A stretch of DNA of 64,000 bases from Klebsiella terrigena (GCF_006539725.1 NZ_BJNO01000018.1:1-64000), one strand, 5' to 3'. Positions 5,991 through 15,286 are shown, counted from the stretch's first letter. The notes: generated by a model not told the origin, from the sequence alone. Numbers and translations are program-made.

Positions 5991-8519
5991 GTGAAAGCAA
6001 AAATCGTCTGTGCCCTGATGATCTGCCATGCCGTTCGGTATGTCTCTGCCGCAGAGAACGATTTGCAATTTAACCCTGCGTTCCTCAACGGCGAAAGTGG
6101 AAATATTGCCGACCTCTCATGGGTCAATGCCGGGAGCGCCTTACCGCCGGGCGAATACAACATTAACGTTTATATCAATAAAAATTACGCCTTCACCGGA
6201 AACGTCGAATTCAGCGTTGATAAAGATGCGGCCCAGGAGGACGCCCAGCCCTGCGTCACGCCGCAGCAGATTGCCGCCATGGGCATTGATAGCCGCCTGG
6301 CCGCGAAAGAGCTGCTGCCGCTGACCCGGCAATGCTATTTTTTGAATCACGCGTTCCCCGGCGCCAGCTTCGACTTCGACCAGAAGACGCTGACGCTCAA
6401 TCTCAGCCTGCCGCAGAGCTATATGCGGAATCTTCCGCGTGGCTACGTCAGCCCTGAGAGCTGGGAGGCCGGGATCCCTGCCGCGTGGCTGAACTATGTC
6501 GTTAACGGCGCCAACAATGAGTACCGGGGCGACAAGCGCACCCGCGCCCGGCAGCTATTCGTTAGCCTGAACAGCGGCGTGAACCTGGGCGCCTGGCGCC
6601 TGCGCGATTACACGACCTGGACCAAAGATGCGAATACGCTTAACCACGTCCAGACCTGGCTGCAGCGGGATATCCCCGCCCTGGGCGCGCAGGCGTACGC
6701 AGGGGAAACCTACACCTCCGCTCAGGTTTTTGACTCCGTTGGCCTGCGCGGCCTCGCGCTGAAAACCGATGATAATATGCTGCCTGCCAGCCTGAACGGC
6801 TATGCGCCGGAGGTTCGCGGCATCGCCCGCAGCAGCGCGACCGTTACCGTCCAGCAGAACGGCAACACCATTTATCAAACCAGCGTCCCCGCCGGTGAGT
6901 TCATGCTGAAAGACCTTTATCCCACCTCCTCCGGCGGCGATTTGCAGGTGACGATTGAGGAGAGCGACGGCAGCAAAACGCAATATACCGTGCCGTTTGC
7001 CAGCGTGCCGAACCTGGTGCGCAGCGGGCAGATAAAATACGCCCTCGGCGCCGGTAAGCTTCGCGCCGTCGGCGGCCAGAACACCCCGACGTTTGCCCAG
7101 GGAGAGCTGTTTTTCGGCTGGGAATACGGCCTCACCTTTTACGGCGGCGCGCAGCTTGCAGAGCGCTACAGCGGGCTCGCGCTGGGCGTAGGACAAAATC
7201 TCGGGCGCTTTGGCGCCTACTCCGTCGATGTGACCCACGCGCGCAGCGTGCTGGCCGACGATCGGCCCTACTCCGGGGACTCCGTGCGCCTGCGATACAG
7301 CAAGCGGCTGAACGATATCGGCACGCGCTTTAACTTCTACTCCCTGCGCTACTCGACGCAGGGGTTCTATACCCTCAGCGATACCGCCTATAAGGGGATG
7401 ACGGGCGGCACGGCAAAGCAGGTCACCGGGGCAGACGGCGCCGTCACCACCAGCTATGAAAACCTGTATAACCTGCATATGTCGCGCAAGGCCAAAAATC
7501 AGCTGCTGCTGTCGCAGCCAATGGGCAGATTTGGCTCGCTTTCGCTGTCGTGGGATCGGCAAACCTACTGGCGCACCGCCAACAGAACGCAGAGCATGCA
7601 GTTTGCGTGGAACGCGATGGTGCGCAACGTCTCCGTCGGCGTGAGCGTTCAGCGCAGCACCAGCCTGTACGATAGCCATAAAGATAACATCGTGGCGATG
7701 TCGCTTTCCGTGCCGTTCGGCAACCCGCAGCAGGCTACCCGGGCGCGTTTTACCACCACCCGAGCGGACTCAACGGGCGCCACCGGCAGCGCGGGCGTCA
7801 GCGGCTACGTCCCCGGACAGGAGAGCCTGTTCTATAGCGTCAATCAGCGCTACGGCGCGCAGCAGCGGTACGGCGGCGATGCCGCGCTGCAGTATGCGGG
7901 CCAGCGGGGCGATTACAGCCTCGGCTACAGCTACTCAAGCGACTCCCGCAACCTCAGCTACGGCATGAGCGGCGGCGCGGTGCTGCATGAAGATGGGCTG
8001 ACCCTCAGCCAGCCGCTGGGGAACACCAACATCCTGGTCAAGGCGCCGGGGGCCGGTAGCGTGGCGGTGCTTAATCACAAAGGCATCAAAACCGATAGCC
8101 GCGGCTATGCCGTCATTCCGTACGCCACGCCGTATCGCGTCAACCAGGTCGCGCTGGACGTCACTACCGCCGGAAACGACGTTGAGCTGGAGAACGCTAT
8201 CGTCAGTAAAACGCCGACCGATGGCGCGCTGGTGCGCGCAACCATCGTCACCCGCCGCGGCGCGAAGGCCCTGTTCACTATCGGCTACCGTAACGAGGCG
8301 CTGCCGTTTGGCACCGTGGTCACGCTCGCCGATGAGCAGGCCAGCGGCATCGTGGGGGACGGTGGCAGCCTTTATCTCGCCGGCCTGCCGGCGGAAGGCA
8401 CACTCAGCGCCGTCTGGGGACAGGGCAGCGACAAAAAGTGCGTCATTAAATATCGCCTCAATCCGCAGGATTACAGCGCCCGCACGGGCCTTTATTCACA
8501 GGAGGCGCAATGTCAGTAG
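5991..8519 (+). CDS. Outer-membrane fimbrial usher (FimD/PapC family)
   Basis: An 842-residue usher from a GTG at 5991, chosen because it begins a signal peptide (VKAKIVCALMICHAVRYVSA) 20 bases after the chaperone stop; the longer open frame lacks one. Domains in order: the N-terminal chaperone-binding domain (LQFNPAFLNGE at the mature start), a 24-strand barrel with plug, and two C-terminal domains (about 670-842). The usual C-terminal cysteine pair is present (KKCVIKYRLN and EAQCQ). It should form the secretion pore and assembly platform for the fimbria. Length agrees with the family (about 830-880). The last ten bases overlap the next gene. Confidence 0.92.
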   Translation: MKAKIVCALMICHAVRYVSAAENDLQFNPAFLNGESGNIADLSWVNAGSALPPGEYNINVYINKNYAFTGNVEFSVDKDAAQEDAQPCVTPQQIAAMGIDSRLAAKELLPLTRQCYFLNHAFPGASFDFDQKTLTLNLSLPQSYMRNLPRGYVSPESWEAGIPAAWLNYVVNGANNEYRGDKRTRARQLFVSLNSGVNLGAWRLRDYTTWTKDANTLNHVQTWLQRDIPALGAQAYAGETYTSAQVFDSVGLRGLALKTDDNMLPASLNGYAPEVRGIARSSATVTVQQNGNTIYQTSVPAGEFMLKDLYPTSSGGDLQVTIEESDGSKTQYTVPFASVPNLVRSGQIKYALGAGKLRAVGGQNTPTFAQGELFFGWEYGLTFYGGAQLAERYSGLALGVGQNLGRFGAYSVDVTHARSVLADDRPYSGDSVRLRYSKRLNDIGTRFNFYSLRYSTQGFYTLSDTAYKGMTGGTAKQVTGADGAVTTSYENLYNLHMSRKAKNQLLLSQPMGRFGSLSLSWDRQTYWRTANRTQSMQFAWNAMVRNVSVGVSVQRSTSLYDSHKDNIVAMSLSVPFGNPQQATRARFTTTRADSTGATGSAGVSGYVPGQESLFYSVNQRYGAQQRYGGDAALQYAGQRGDYSLGYSYSSDSRNLSYGMSGGAVLHEDGLTLSQPLGNTNILVKAPGAGSVAVLNHKGIKTDSRGYAVIPYATPYRVNQVALDVTTAGNDVELENAIVSKTPTDGALVRATIVTRRGAKALFTIGYRNEALPFGTVVTLADEQASGIVGDGGSLYLAGLPAEGTLSAVWGQGSDKKCVIKYRLNPQDYSARTGLYSQEAQCQ

Positions 8520-9028
8520 CCGTCCGCCTATCCGGCATCGCCCTGCTTACGGCCCTCGTCACCCCGGCCCTCGGCTATGACGTGCTGGTTTCCGTTACCG
8601 GCAACCTGATCGGCAATACCTGCGTGGTTGCCGCCGATTCAGTAGAGCAAACCGTCCCGCTGGGCGCCATCGGCATAAAGCAGTTTCACGCGCCGGGGGC
8701 GGTCAGCAATATCAAACAGGCCTTCACCCTAACGCTGGAAGAGTGCGGCCCAACCTTTGTCGGCGTGAAGATCCGCTTTAGCGGCACGCCGGATGAACGC
8801 AACCCGCAGCTGATTAAGACGGACGACGGCGGAGCGAGCGGCGTGGCGGTGCAAATCCTCGATAAAGACGGGGAGCTGATTCCGCTGGAGGCCCAAACGA
8901 CGGCCTACGGCACCTCGGGAGATGAACGCGTGCAGATGACATTTTATGCCCGGCTGGCGGCCAACGGCGCCGCCGTCAGCGCCGGAGACGTTTCCGCCAT
9001 CGCCACCTGGACTACGGAGTATCAATAA
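8510..9028 (+). CDS. Minor fimbrial subunit (FimF/FimG-like adaptor)
   Basis: A 172-residue pilin with a signal peptide (about 1-22, ending TPALG) and the pilin fold: donor strand VLVSVTGNLIGNTC, cysteines C38 and C79, and terminal strand ending IATWTTEYQ. The penultimate tyrosine is conserved. It is shorter and less abundant in Ala/Thr than the first subunit and sits just before the adhesin, so it is likely the tip adaptor or a minor pilin. Its ATG overlaps the usher end by ten bases and its stop TAA overlaps the next ATG (TAATG), so the three genes should be translationally coupled. Confidence 0.85.
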   Translation: MSVAVRLSGIALLTALVTPALGYDVLVSVTGNLIGNTCVVAADSVEQTVPLGAIGIKQFHAPGAVSNIKQAFTLTLEECGPTFVGVKIRFSGTPDERNPQLIKTDDGGASGVAVQILDKDGELIPLEAQTTAYGTSGDERVQMTFYARLAANGAAVSAGDVSAIATWTTEYQ

Positions 9029-10038
9029 TGCGTTTCTTACTGCTTGCCTGCTGGCTGTGCGTCAGCGCGAAGGTTTTGGCCCTCGACTGGATATCCGACA
9101 TTACGCTCTCACCCCAGGCGATGACCTACACCGGCCCCGCGGACTCCGTTATGCCGGGAAATATTATCGGCTCAGCGTGGAGCGCCACGGCCAGCGTGCA
9201 GCAGGTGTTCTGGTGCGGATACATATTCGTCTGCACCAAAGGAACCCTCGAACCCGGCAGCAGCGCCGTGTCGGCAGGAGTATCCGTCAACGTTGATGGC
9301 GTAAACTATAGCGTTTTTGAAACCGGCATCCCCGGCATCGGCTATATCCTCGGCCTGAAGGATTTTAACGGCACAACCTACGTGCCGCTGCAAACCGGCG
9401 TGACCCAAAGCTACCCCGCCGATGGCACCAACGGCATGGCTTTTGATTTAGGCTGGTCGGCAAAATTGACGTACGTTAAAACGGATAACGCGCTGAAGTC
9501 GGGCGTATACCACCTCCCTGCCATCAGCGCCGCGATCCTGACCGCCTATAATAACGAGACCAAAACGGCACGGGTGATCATCAACCCGACGACCGTCACG
9601 GTGACGGCCAGCGGCTGTACGGTGAGCACCAAAAGCGCCAGCATCGATCTCGGCGCGCCGGATATGCGTACGCTGCCCACCGTCGGCAGCACCTCCCCGT
9701 CGGGCTCGTTTAACGTCAGCCTGACCTGCGACGAGCAGGTAGCGCTGTATGCGGTAATGACCGATCAAACCACGCCAACGAACGACTCCTCCGTGGTAAC
9801 CCTGACCAGCGACTCCACCGCCTCCGGCATCGGTGTACAGTTCTTTTATAACGGCAGCGGCCCGCTGATGATGGGGCCGGACAGCTCCGCAGCGGGCACC
9901 GCAAACCAGTTCTTTATCCAGACCACCACGGCGACCCAAATCCTGTCGCTGCCGTTCCAGGCGCAGTACGTCCGCACCGGTGAGCTGGTGCCGGGCAGCG
10001 CCAACGCCCTCGCGAGCATTACCTTTTCCTATCAGTAA
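9028..10038 (+). CDS. Fimbrial tip adhesin, two-domain FimH-like
   Basis: A 336-residue last gene of the fimbrial operon. It has a signal peptide (about 1-18, CVSAKVLA), an N-terminal receptor-binding domain (about 19-185) and a C-terminal pilin domain (about 190-336) with cysteines C197 and C234 and the terminal strand ASITFSYQ. The only cysteines of the lectin half are C63 and C69 (FWCGYIFVCTKG), a tight CX5C pair quite unlike the wide C3-C44 pair of mature FimH. The binding pocket of FimH is not recognisable, so the ligand is probably not simply mannose; that is inference. It is about 35 residues longer than FimH. Confidence 0.82.
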   Translation: MRFLLLACWLCVSAKVLALDWISDITLSPQAMTYTGPADSVMPGNIIGSAWSATASVQQVFWCGYIFVCTKGTLEPGSSAVSAGVSVNVDGVNYSVFETGIPGIGYILGLKDFNGTTYVPLQTGVTQSYPADGTNGMAFDLGWSAKLTYVKTDNALKSGVYHLPAISAAILTAYNNETKTARVIINPTTVTVTASGCTVSTKSASIDLGAPDMRTLPTVGSTSPSGSFNVSLTCDEQVALYAVMTDQTTPTNDSSVVTLTSDSTASGIGVQFFYNGSGPLMMGPDSSAAGTANQFFIQTTTATQILSLPFQAQYVRTGELVPGSANALASITFSYQ

Positions 10039-10053
10039 CGCCGCCGCATCCTC

Positions 10054-10830
10054 TTATTTCGACACGTCGGCGGCGAAATACTCGTTGGAGATCCGCTGCC
10101 AGGTGCCGTCGGATTTAATGCCCGCCAGCGCCGTATTGATCGCCTGACGCAGATCCGGATTCCCCTTACGGATCAATACCGCCTCCTGTTCGGTATCGGC
10201 CCGTTCGGCCACAATTTTTACCGGGGCGTCGGGTTTATGTTTTTTGAAATCGAGGAATGAGAGGTTGCTGTTGATGGTCGCATCCGCCCGTCCCTGCGAC
10301 ACCAGCGCAATGGACTGGTCAAAACCGTCGGTGCCCACGACTTCCGCGCCATTTTCACGGGCAATCTGCGCGTAGTTACTGGTCAGGGTATGCGCCGATT
10401 TCTTGCCTTTTAGATCGGCAAAGGTATGAATATCGGTGTTTTTATCATTGACGATCAGTACGGCTTTCGGGGAAATGTAGGGATCGGAGAAATCATACTT
10501 CGCCTCCCTCTCGGGCGTGATGGACACCTGGTTTATCACCGCGTCGTAGCGCTTAGCGTCCAGGCCGGCCACCAGGCCATCCCACTTACCTTCAACGAAC
10601 TCGGCCTTTACGCCAATCCGTTTGGCAATTTCACGCGCGATATCAACGTCAAAACCCACCAGCTTCCCCGCGCTATTGTGGTAGGTAAACGGGGGGAAGG
10701 TCCCTTCGGTGCCGACCTTAAACACGCCGGCCGTTTTAATCTTTGCGAGGTCGTCCTGCGCGGCCGCCGCATGCGCCACGCCCAGCTGAATAGCGGTAGC
10801 CAGTAGTGCCGTCATCAATACTTTCATCAT
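10054..10830 (-). CDS. Polar amino acid ABC transporter, periplasmic binding protein (cystine-type)
   Basis: A 258-residue family 3 solute-binding protein with a Sec signal (about 1-24, ending AHAAAA). The mature start carries the family signature VGTEGTFPPFTY and GFDVDIAREIAKRIG; the ligand arginine-type stretch is in ITPEREAKYDFSDPY. It is similar in style to TcyJ/FliY, which bind cystine. It is the last gene of a three-gene transport operon, 33 bases after the ATPase gene. The shine-dalgarno AGGAG fits the second ATG (10827) slightly better than the first. The operon diverges from cystathionine beta-synthase and gamma-lyase genes, which suggests a sulfur amino acid as ligand. It ends 16 bases from the convergent adhesin gene. 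Confidence 0.85.
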   Translation of the reverse strand: MMKVLMTALLATAIQLGVAHAAAAQDDLAKIKTAGVFKVGTEGTFPPFTYHNSAGKLVGFDVDIAREIAKRIGVKAEFVEGKWDGLVAGLDAKRYDAVINQVSITPEREAKYDFSDPYISPKAVLIVNDKNTDIHTFADLKGKKSAHTLTSNYAQIARENGAEVVGTDGFDQSIALVSQGRADATINSNLSFLDFKKHKPDAPVKIVAERADTEQEAVLIRKGNPDLRQAINTALAGIKSDGTWQRISNEYFAADVSK

Positions 10831-10863
10831 TAACTCCTTAATCTGCTATGCCGTGTTGTTGTT

Positions 10864-11631
10864 TTAAATTTCCCAGGAATCGGGAAACGTTTCGGTTAAG
10901 GTGGAAATAAAAAGCTGGGTCCGGGTTTTCTTCGCGCGGGTAAAAATATCCCGCGAGCTGCCGCTCTCAATAATCTGCCCGGACTCAAGAAACACCACCT
11001 GGCTGGCGATGCTGGCGGCCAGGCGCAGATCGTGCGTGGCCATCAGCATGGTGGTCCCCTCCTGTGCCAGCTGACGCAAAACCGCAATCACCTCCAGCGA
11101 CAGCTCGGGATCCAGCGCCGAAGTTGGCTCATCGCAGAGCAGAACCTTGGGTGAAGGCGCCAGCGCCCGGGCAATCGCCACCCGCTGCTGCTGGCCGCCG
11201 GACAGCATCGCCGGCCAGGCATGACGCTTATGCAGCAGCCCCACTTTCGCCAGCAGCGCTTCGGCGCGGGCCCTCGCCCGTTCGACGGGCCATTTCTGCA
11301 CCACAATCAGCCCCGTCATAATGTTTTCGAGTACCGACAGGTGGGGGAACAGCTGAAAACTCTGGAAAACCATTCCGGTCTGCTGGCACATACGGCGGAT
11401 ATCCTTTCTCTTCGGCGCAGCATCCGCCGAGAAGGTAATATTCTCCTGACCAATGGTTAATTTCCCGGCCTGCGGCAGCTCAAGCAGGTTAATACAGCGT
11501 AATAGCGTGCTTTTGCCGCTTCCCGATGGCCCAATAAGCGCGGTAACGCTCCCTTCAGCAATATTCAAAGAAATATCCTGCAGGACCTGTTGCCCGGCAA
11601 AACTTTTCTCAAGCCCGGACAGGGTTATCAT
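10864..11631 (-). CDS. Polar amino acid ABC transporter, ATPase
   Basis: A 255-residue cytoplasmic nucleotide-binding subunit that powers uptake. Walker A is GPSGSGKST (34-42), the Q-loop is MVFQSFQLFPH, the signature is LSGGQQQR (143-150), Walker B is VLLCDEPT with the D-loop SALDPE, and the switch histidine lies in MATHDLRLA. The family is the GlnQ/TcyN group of polar amino acid ATPases, with expected length about 240-255. Its start overlaps the permease end by 23 bases, a sign of coupled translation; AAGGA precedes the ATG. Confidence 0.92.
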   Translation of the reverse strand: MITLSGLEKSFAGQQVLQDISLNIAEGSVTALIGPSGSGKSTLLRCINLLELPQAGKLTIGQENITFSADAAPKRKDIRRMCQQTGMVFQSFQLFPHLSVLENIMTGLIVVQKWPVERARARAEALLAKVGLLHKRHAWPAMLSGGQQQRVAIARALAPSPKVLLCDEPTSALDPELSLEVIAVLRQLAQEGTTMLMATHDLRLAASIASQVVFLESGQIIESGSSRDIFTRAKKTRTQLFISTLTETFPDSWEI

Positions 11632-12307
11632 TATTATGTTCCTTGCCTGAGGTGTTTTTTTCTAACCGGGCCTCGAGCCTCGATTGCAGATACGACAGCA
11701 CCGAGCTGATTAATAAATAGATTAGGGCGGCTTCGGTATAGAGTATTAAGGGTTGATAGGTCACGGCGGCAATTCTCTGAGCTGCTAAAAATAGCTCCGG
11801 TACGGTAATAACCGACGCCAGCGAGGTATCTTTCACCAGCGAAATAAAGGTATTCGATAACGGCGGCACGGCCACCCGTGCGGCCTGCGGCAAAATAATA
11901 TGGCGCAGAGACTGCCACCAGTTCATGCCGATCGAGTGCGCGGCCTCCCACTGCCCCTTAGCCACGGAGAGCAGCGTCGCCCGGATAACCTCGGAAGTGA
12001 AGGCCCCGACGTTCAGCGTAAAGCCGATCACCGCCGCGGGAAAAGCGTCGAGGGTAATGCCGACGCCCGGCAGCGCGTAAAAAATCAGAAACAGCTGCAC
12101 CAGCAGCGGCGTGCCGCGGATAACCCAGACGTAGAAACGCACCAGCAGCCGCAGCGGTCGCGGCCCGTACAGCCTGATAAGCGCCACGATAAACCCCAGC
12201 CCGAGGCCGAGGGCAAACGAAATTAACGTAATGGGGATAGTAAAAACCAGCCCGGCATACAGCATCGGCCAGAATGAACTTATCGCTAGTGATATAAATT
12301 CAGGCAC
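11609..12307 (-). CDS. Polar amino acid ABC transporter, permease
   Basis: A 232-residue inner-membrane protein of the HisM/TcyL family with about five membrane spans, the first at 12-40 (LYAGLVFTIPITLISFALG). The coupling-helix EAA-like segment (EAAHSIGMNWWQSLRHIILPQAARVAVPP without its centre: EAAHSIGMNWWQ and LPQAARVAVPP) and the RGTPLLVQLFLIFY stretch are typical. It starts at a GTG (12307) behind AAGGTGAG. As first gene of the operon it is transcribed from the 453-base region shared with mtcB. A single permease would act as a homodimer. Confidence 0.9.
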   Translation of the reverse strand: MPEFISLAISSFWPMLYAGLVFTIPITLISFALGLGLGFIVALIRLYGPRPLRLLVRFYVWVIRGTPLLVQLFLIFYALPGVGITLDAFPAAVIGFTLNVGAFTSEVIRATLLSVAKGQWEAAHSIGMNWWQSLRHIILPQAARVAVPPLSNTFISLVKDTSLASVITVPELFLAAQRIAAVTYQPLILYTEAALIYLLISSVLSYLQSRLEARLEKNTSGKEHNNDNPVRA

Positions 12308-12760
12308 ATCTCACCTTTTCTTCCGGCGCCTCATTAATAAGCCCGGACGTAATCGCAAATCACTCTAATTGAATAAAAGGTTATCATGCGTCCGAGCCCA
12401 GACGTATCTATCAAAAACGGTATTGAATAGCCGGCTTTGTTATTTGTTTTCGGCCAACAGCTATGCATCGGCAGAGTATATCGCGCACGCTATCCTGATA
12501 TTTTTGGCTATGTTTTTTTTAACCATCCTTTGCTGAAAAACGCATTTGCGTCGGCGTAAAAAGGTATTAATTGCTGGAAATTACGCCAAAAACTCTCTTT
12601 TTCAGATATCAATACACCCAGGCGGCTAACAACCTTTCCCTCCGGATGGCTAAATAGCATCTTATATTCCATTTTGCTCTTATGGACGGTTAAATATTCT
12701 TTAATTTGCCAAATTCACAGACCTACCATTCGTCATCTCGATACGAATGGGTAAATAGTC
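12308..12760. other. Divergent control region between ABC transporter and mtcBC
   Basis: These 453 AT-rich bases hold both promoters. An inverted repeat lies next to the mtcB start (listed separately). One near-consensus MetJ half-site (AGACGTAT, 12400-12407) is present but stands alone. I see no gene. Confidence 0.5.
12726..12750 (+). promoter_or_regulatory. 8-bp inverted repeat just before mtcB start
   Basis: CCATTCGT (12726-12733) and ACGAATGG (12743-12750) are perfect complements with a nine-base spacer. The repeat ends ten bases before the mtcB ATG, where a ribosome site is expected but weak (GGGTAAATAGTC). It could be an operator or an RNA hairpin that limits translation. Confidence 0.45.
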
Positions 12761-14131
12761 ATGTCACTCTTTCATTCTGTTAGCGATCTTATCGGCCACA
12801 CGCCCCTGCTCCAGCTGCACAAGCTGGAAACCGGCCCCTGTAGCCTGTTCCTCAAGCTGGAAAATCAAAACCCCGGCGGTTCTATTAAGGATCGCGTCGC
12901 GCTGTCGATGATTAACGAGGCCGAGCGCCTCGGTAAGCTGCAGCCCGGCGGCACGATTATTGAAGCCACCGCCGGCAATACCGGGCTCGGCCTGGCGCTC
13001 ATTGCGGCGCAAAAGAACTACCGCCTGATCCTCGTCGTCCCCGACAAAATGAGCCGCGAGAAGATATTCCATCTGCGGGCGCTGGGGGCAACGGTGCTGC
13101 TCACCCGCTCCGACGTGAATAAAGGCCACCCGGCCTACTATCAGGATTACGCCCGTCGCCTGGCGGAGGAGACGCCGGGGGCGTTCTATATCGATCAGTT
13201 TAATAACGAGGCCAATCCGCTGGCGCATATCAGCACCACCGCGCCAGAAATCTTCGCCCAGCTCGACGGCGATATCGACGCTATCGTCGTTGGCGTCGGC
13301 TCCGGCGGAACCCTTGGCGGGCTGCAGGCGTGGTTTGCCGAACACTCGCCGAAAACGGAGTTTATTCTTGCCGATCCGGCGGGATCGATCCTCGCCGATC
13401 GGGTAGAAACCGGCCGCTCCGGCGAGGCGGGATCGTGGCTGGTCGAGGGGATTGGCGAAGATTTTGTCCCGCCGCTGGCCCATCTCGACGGCGTTCATAC
13501 CGCCTATCGCGTCACCGACGGGGAGGCGTTTGCCACCGCGCGGACGCTGCTGCAGACCGAGGGCATTCTTGCCGGCTCTTCAACGGGCACGCTGCTGCAC
13601 GCCGCCCTGCGCTACTGTCAGGCGCAGACGACCGCCAAACGCGTGGTGACCTTCGCCTGCGACAGCGGCAACAAGTACCTGTCGAAAATGTTCAACGACG
13701 ACTGGATGCGCCAGCAGGGGCTGCTGACCCGCCCCTCACGCGGCGATTTAACCGATTTTATCGCCCTGCGTCATGACGAAGACGCCACCGTCACCGCCGC
13801 GCCGGACGACACGCTGGCCGCCATCCTGGCGCGCATGCGCCTGTACGACATCTCCCAGCTGCCGGTGCTGGAAAACGGCCGCGTCGTTGGCATCGTCGAT
13901 GAGTGGGATTTGATTAGCCATGTCGAGGGCGACAGCCAGCGCTTTGCTCTGCCGGTCAGAGAGGCGATGACCCGCAACGTCGAAACCCTCGATAAACGCG
14001 CGCCGGAAAGCGCGCTAAAAGCCATTTTCGATCGCGGCCTGGTAGCCGTCATCGCCGATAACGATCGTTTTCTCGGCCTGATCACCCGCAGCGACGTGCT
14101 GACCACCTGGCGTAACCGACTCGAACACTAA
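12761..14131 (+). CDS. mtcB: Cystathionine beta-synthase (reverse transsulfuration)
   Basis: A 456-residue fold-type II PLP enzyme that should join homocysteine and serine into cystathionine in the cytoplasm. The catalytic domain (about 1-330) has the PLP lysine K43 in GGSIKDR, the substrate loop EATAGNTGLG (68-77) and the phosphate loop GSGGTLGG (180-187). Two CBS domains follow (about 340-395 and 398-455). With the next gene it converts methionine-derived homocysteine to cysteine. Klebsiella is known to carry this pair as mtcBC, absent from E. coli. The gene starts 453 bases from the divergent ABC operon and ends nine bases before mtcC, so the two form an operon. Confidence 0.9.
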   Translation: MSLFHSVSDLIGHTPLLQLHKLETGPCSLFLKLENQNPGGSIKDRVALSMINEAERLGKLQPGGTIIEATAGNTGLGLALIAAQKNYRLILVVPDKMSREKIFHLRALGATVLLTRSDVNKGHPAYYQDYARRLAEETPGAFYIDQFNNEANPLAHISTTAPEIFAQLDGDIDAIVVGVGSGGTLGGLQAWFAEHSPKTEFILADPAGSILADRVETGRSGEAGSWLVEGIGEDFVPPLAHLDGVHTAYRVTDGEAFATARTLLQTEGILAGSSTGTLLHAALRYCQAQTTAKRVVTFACDSGNKYLSKMFNDDWMRQQGLLTRPSRGDLTDFIALRHDEDATVTAAPDDTLAAILARMRLYDISQLPVLENGRVVGIVDEWDLISHVEGDSQRFALPVREAMTRNVETLDKRAPESALKAIFDRGLVAVIADNDRFLGLITRSDVLTTWRNRLEH

Positions 14132-14140
14132 GGATCGTCC

Positions 14141-15286
14141 ATGAAAAATTTAAATACATTAAGCGTACACGGCGGCACCTTTAACGATGCGCACGGCGCC
14201 GTGATGCCGCCCATTTATGCCACCTCCACCTTCGCACAGCCGGCCCCCGGGCAGCATACCGGCTATGAATATTCGCGCAGCGGCAACCCTACCCGCCACG
14301 CGCTGGAAACGGCGATTGCCGAACTGGAGAGCGGCTCCCGCGGCTACGCCTTTGCTTCCGGGCTGGCGGCGATTTCCACGGTGCTTGAGCTGCTGGATAA
14401 AGACAGCCACCTGGTGGCCGTCGACGACGTGTACGGCGGCACCTGGCGGCTGATCGAAAACGTCCGCCGCCGCAGCGCCGGCCTGCAGGTCAGTTGGGTC
14501 AAACCCGACGACCTGGCGGCGATTGAGGCAGCCATCAGGCCGGATACGCGAATGATTTGGGTTGAAACGCCGACGAATCCGCTGCTCAAGCTGGCGGACC
14601 TCAGCGCCATCGCGGCGATCGCCCGGCGGCACAATCTGATCAGCGTCACCGATAACACCTTCGCCTCGCCGGCCATTCATCGTCCCCTCGAGCTGGGCTT
14701 TGATATCGTCGTACACTCGGCGACAAAATATCTCAACGGCCATTCCGACGTGGTGGCGGGCCTCGCGGTGGTCGGCGACAACCGCGAACTGGCGGAGCGG
14801 CTGGGGTATCTGCAAAACGCGGTGGGCGGCGTGCTCGACCCCTTCAGCAGCTTTTTGACGCTGCGCGGCATTCGCACCCTCGCGCTGCGCATGGAACGCC
14901 ACAGCAGCAACGCGCTGGCGCTCGCCGAGTGGCTGGAGCAGCAGCCGCAGGTGGAAAAAGTGTGGTTCCCGTGGCTGGCGTCGCACCCGCATCATCAGCT
15001 GGCACGCAGGCAGATGGCGCTGCCCGGCGGGATGATTTCGCTGGTGGTGAAAGGCGACGATGGCTATGCAGAGCAGGTTATCGGCAGGCTGCGCCTGTTT
15101 ACGCTGGCGGAGAGCCTCGGCGGCGTGGAGAGCCTGGTCAGCCAGCCGTTTAGCATGACCCACGCTTCCATTCCGCTCGAACAGCGGCTGGCAAACGGCA
15201 TTACGCCCCAGCTCATTCGCCTCTCTGTTGGCATTGAGGACGCGCAGGATCTGATTGCCGACTGGCAGCAGGCGCTGCGGGCATAA
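14141..15286 (+). CDS. mtcC: Cystathionine gamma-lyase / gamma-synthase family PLP enzyme
   Basis: A 381-residue member of the Cys/Met metabolism PLP family. The internal aldimine lysine is K196 in HSATKYLNGHSD; YEYSRSGNPTR (43-52) and ETPTNP (142-147) are further family motifs. Behind cystathionine beta-synthase it most likely acts as gamma-lyase, releasing cysteine, 2-oxobutyrate and ammonia. Sequence alone does not exclude gamma-synthase activity, as the two are hard to separate. The ATG has AAGGA ten bases upstream, in the nine-base gap after mtcB. A strong terminator follows the stop. A distinct metC for the forward pathway is at 41834-43021. Confidence 0.88.
   Translation: MKNLNTLSVHGGTFNDAHGAVMPPIYATSTFAQPAPGQHTGYEYSRSGNPTRHALETAIAELESGSRGYAFASGLAAISTVLELLDKDSHLVAVDDVYGGTWRLIENVRRRSAGLQVSWVKPDDLAAIEAAIRPDTRMIWVETPTNPLLKLADLSAIAAIARRHNLISVTDNTFASPAIHRPLELGFDIVVHSATKYLNGHSDVVAGLAVVGDNRELAERLGYLQNAVGGVLDPFSSFLTLRGIRTLALRMERHSSNALALAEWLEQQPQVEKVWFPWLASHPHHQLARRQMALPGGMISLVVKGDDGYAEQVIGRLRLFTLAESLGGVESLVSQPFSMTHASIPLEQRLANGITPQLIRLSVGIEDAQDLIADWQQALRA

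Noticed and set aside
6555-7679. Long antisense open frame inside the usher gene
   Set aside because: The usher reading frame has full family motifs here; the antisense frame is a by-product of high GC third positions.
12400-12407. Single MetJ-like box AGACGTAT upstream of mtcB
   Set aside because: MetJ binds arrays of at least two adjacent boxes; the next eight bases do not match.
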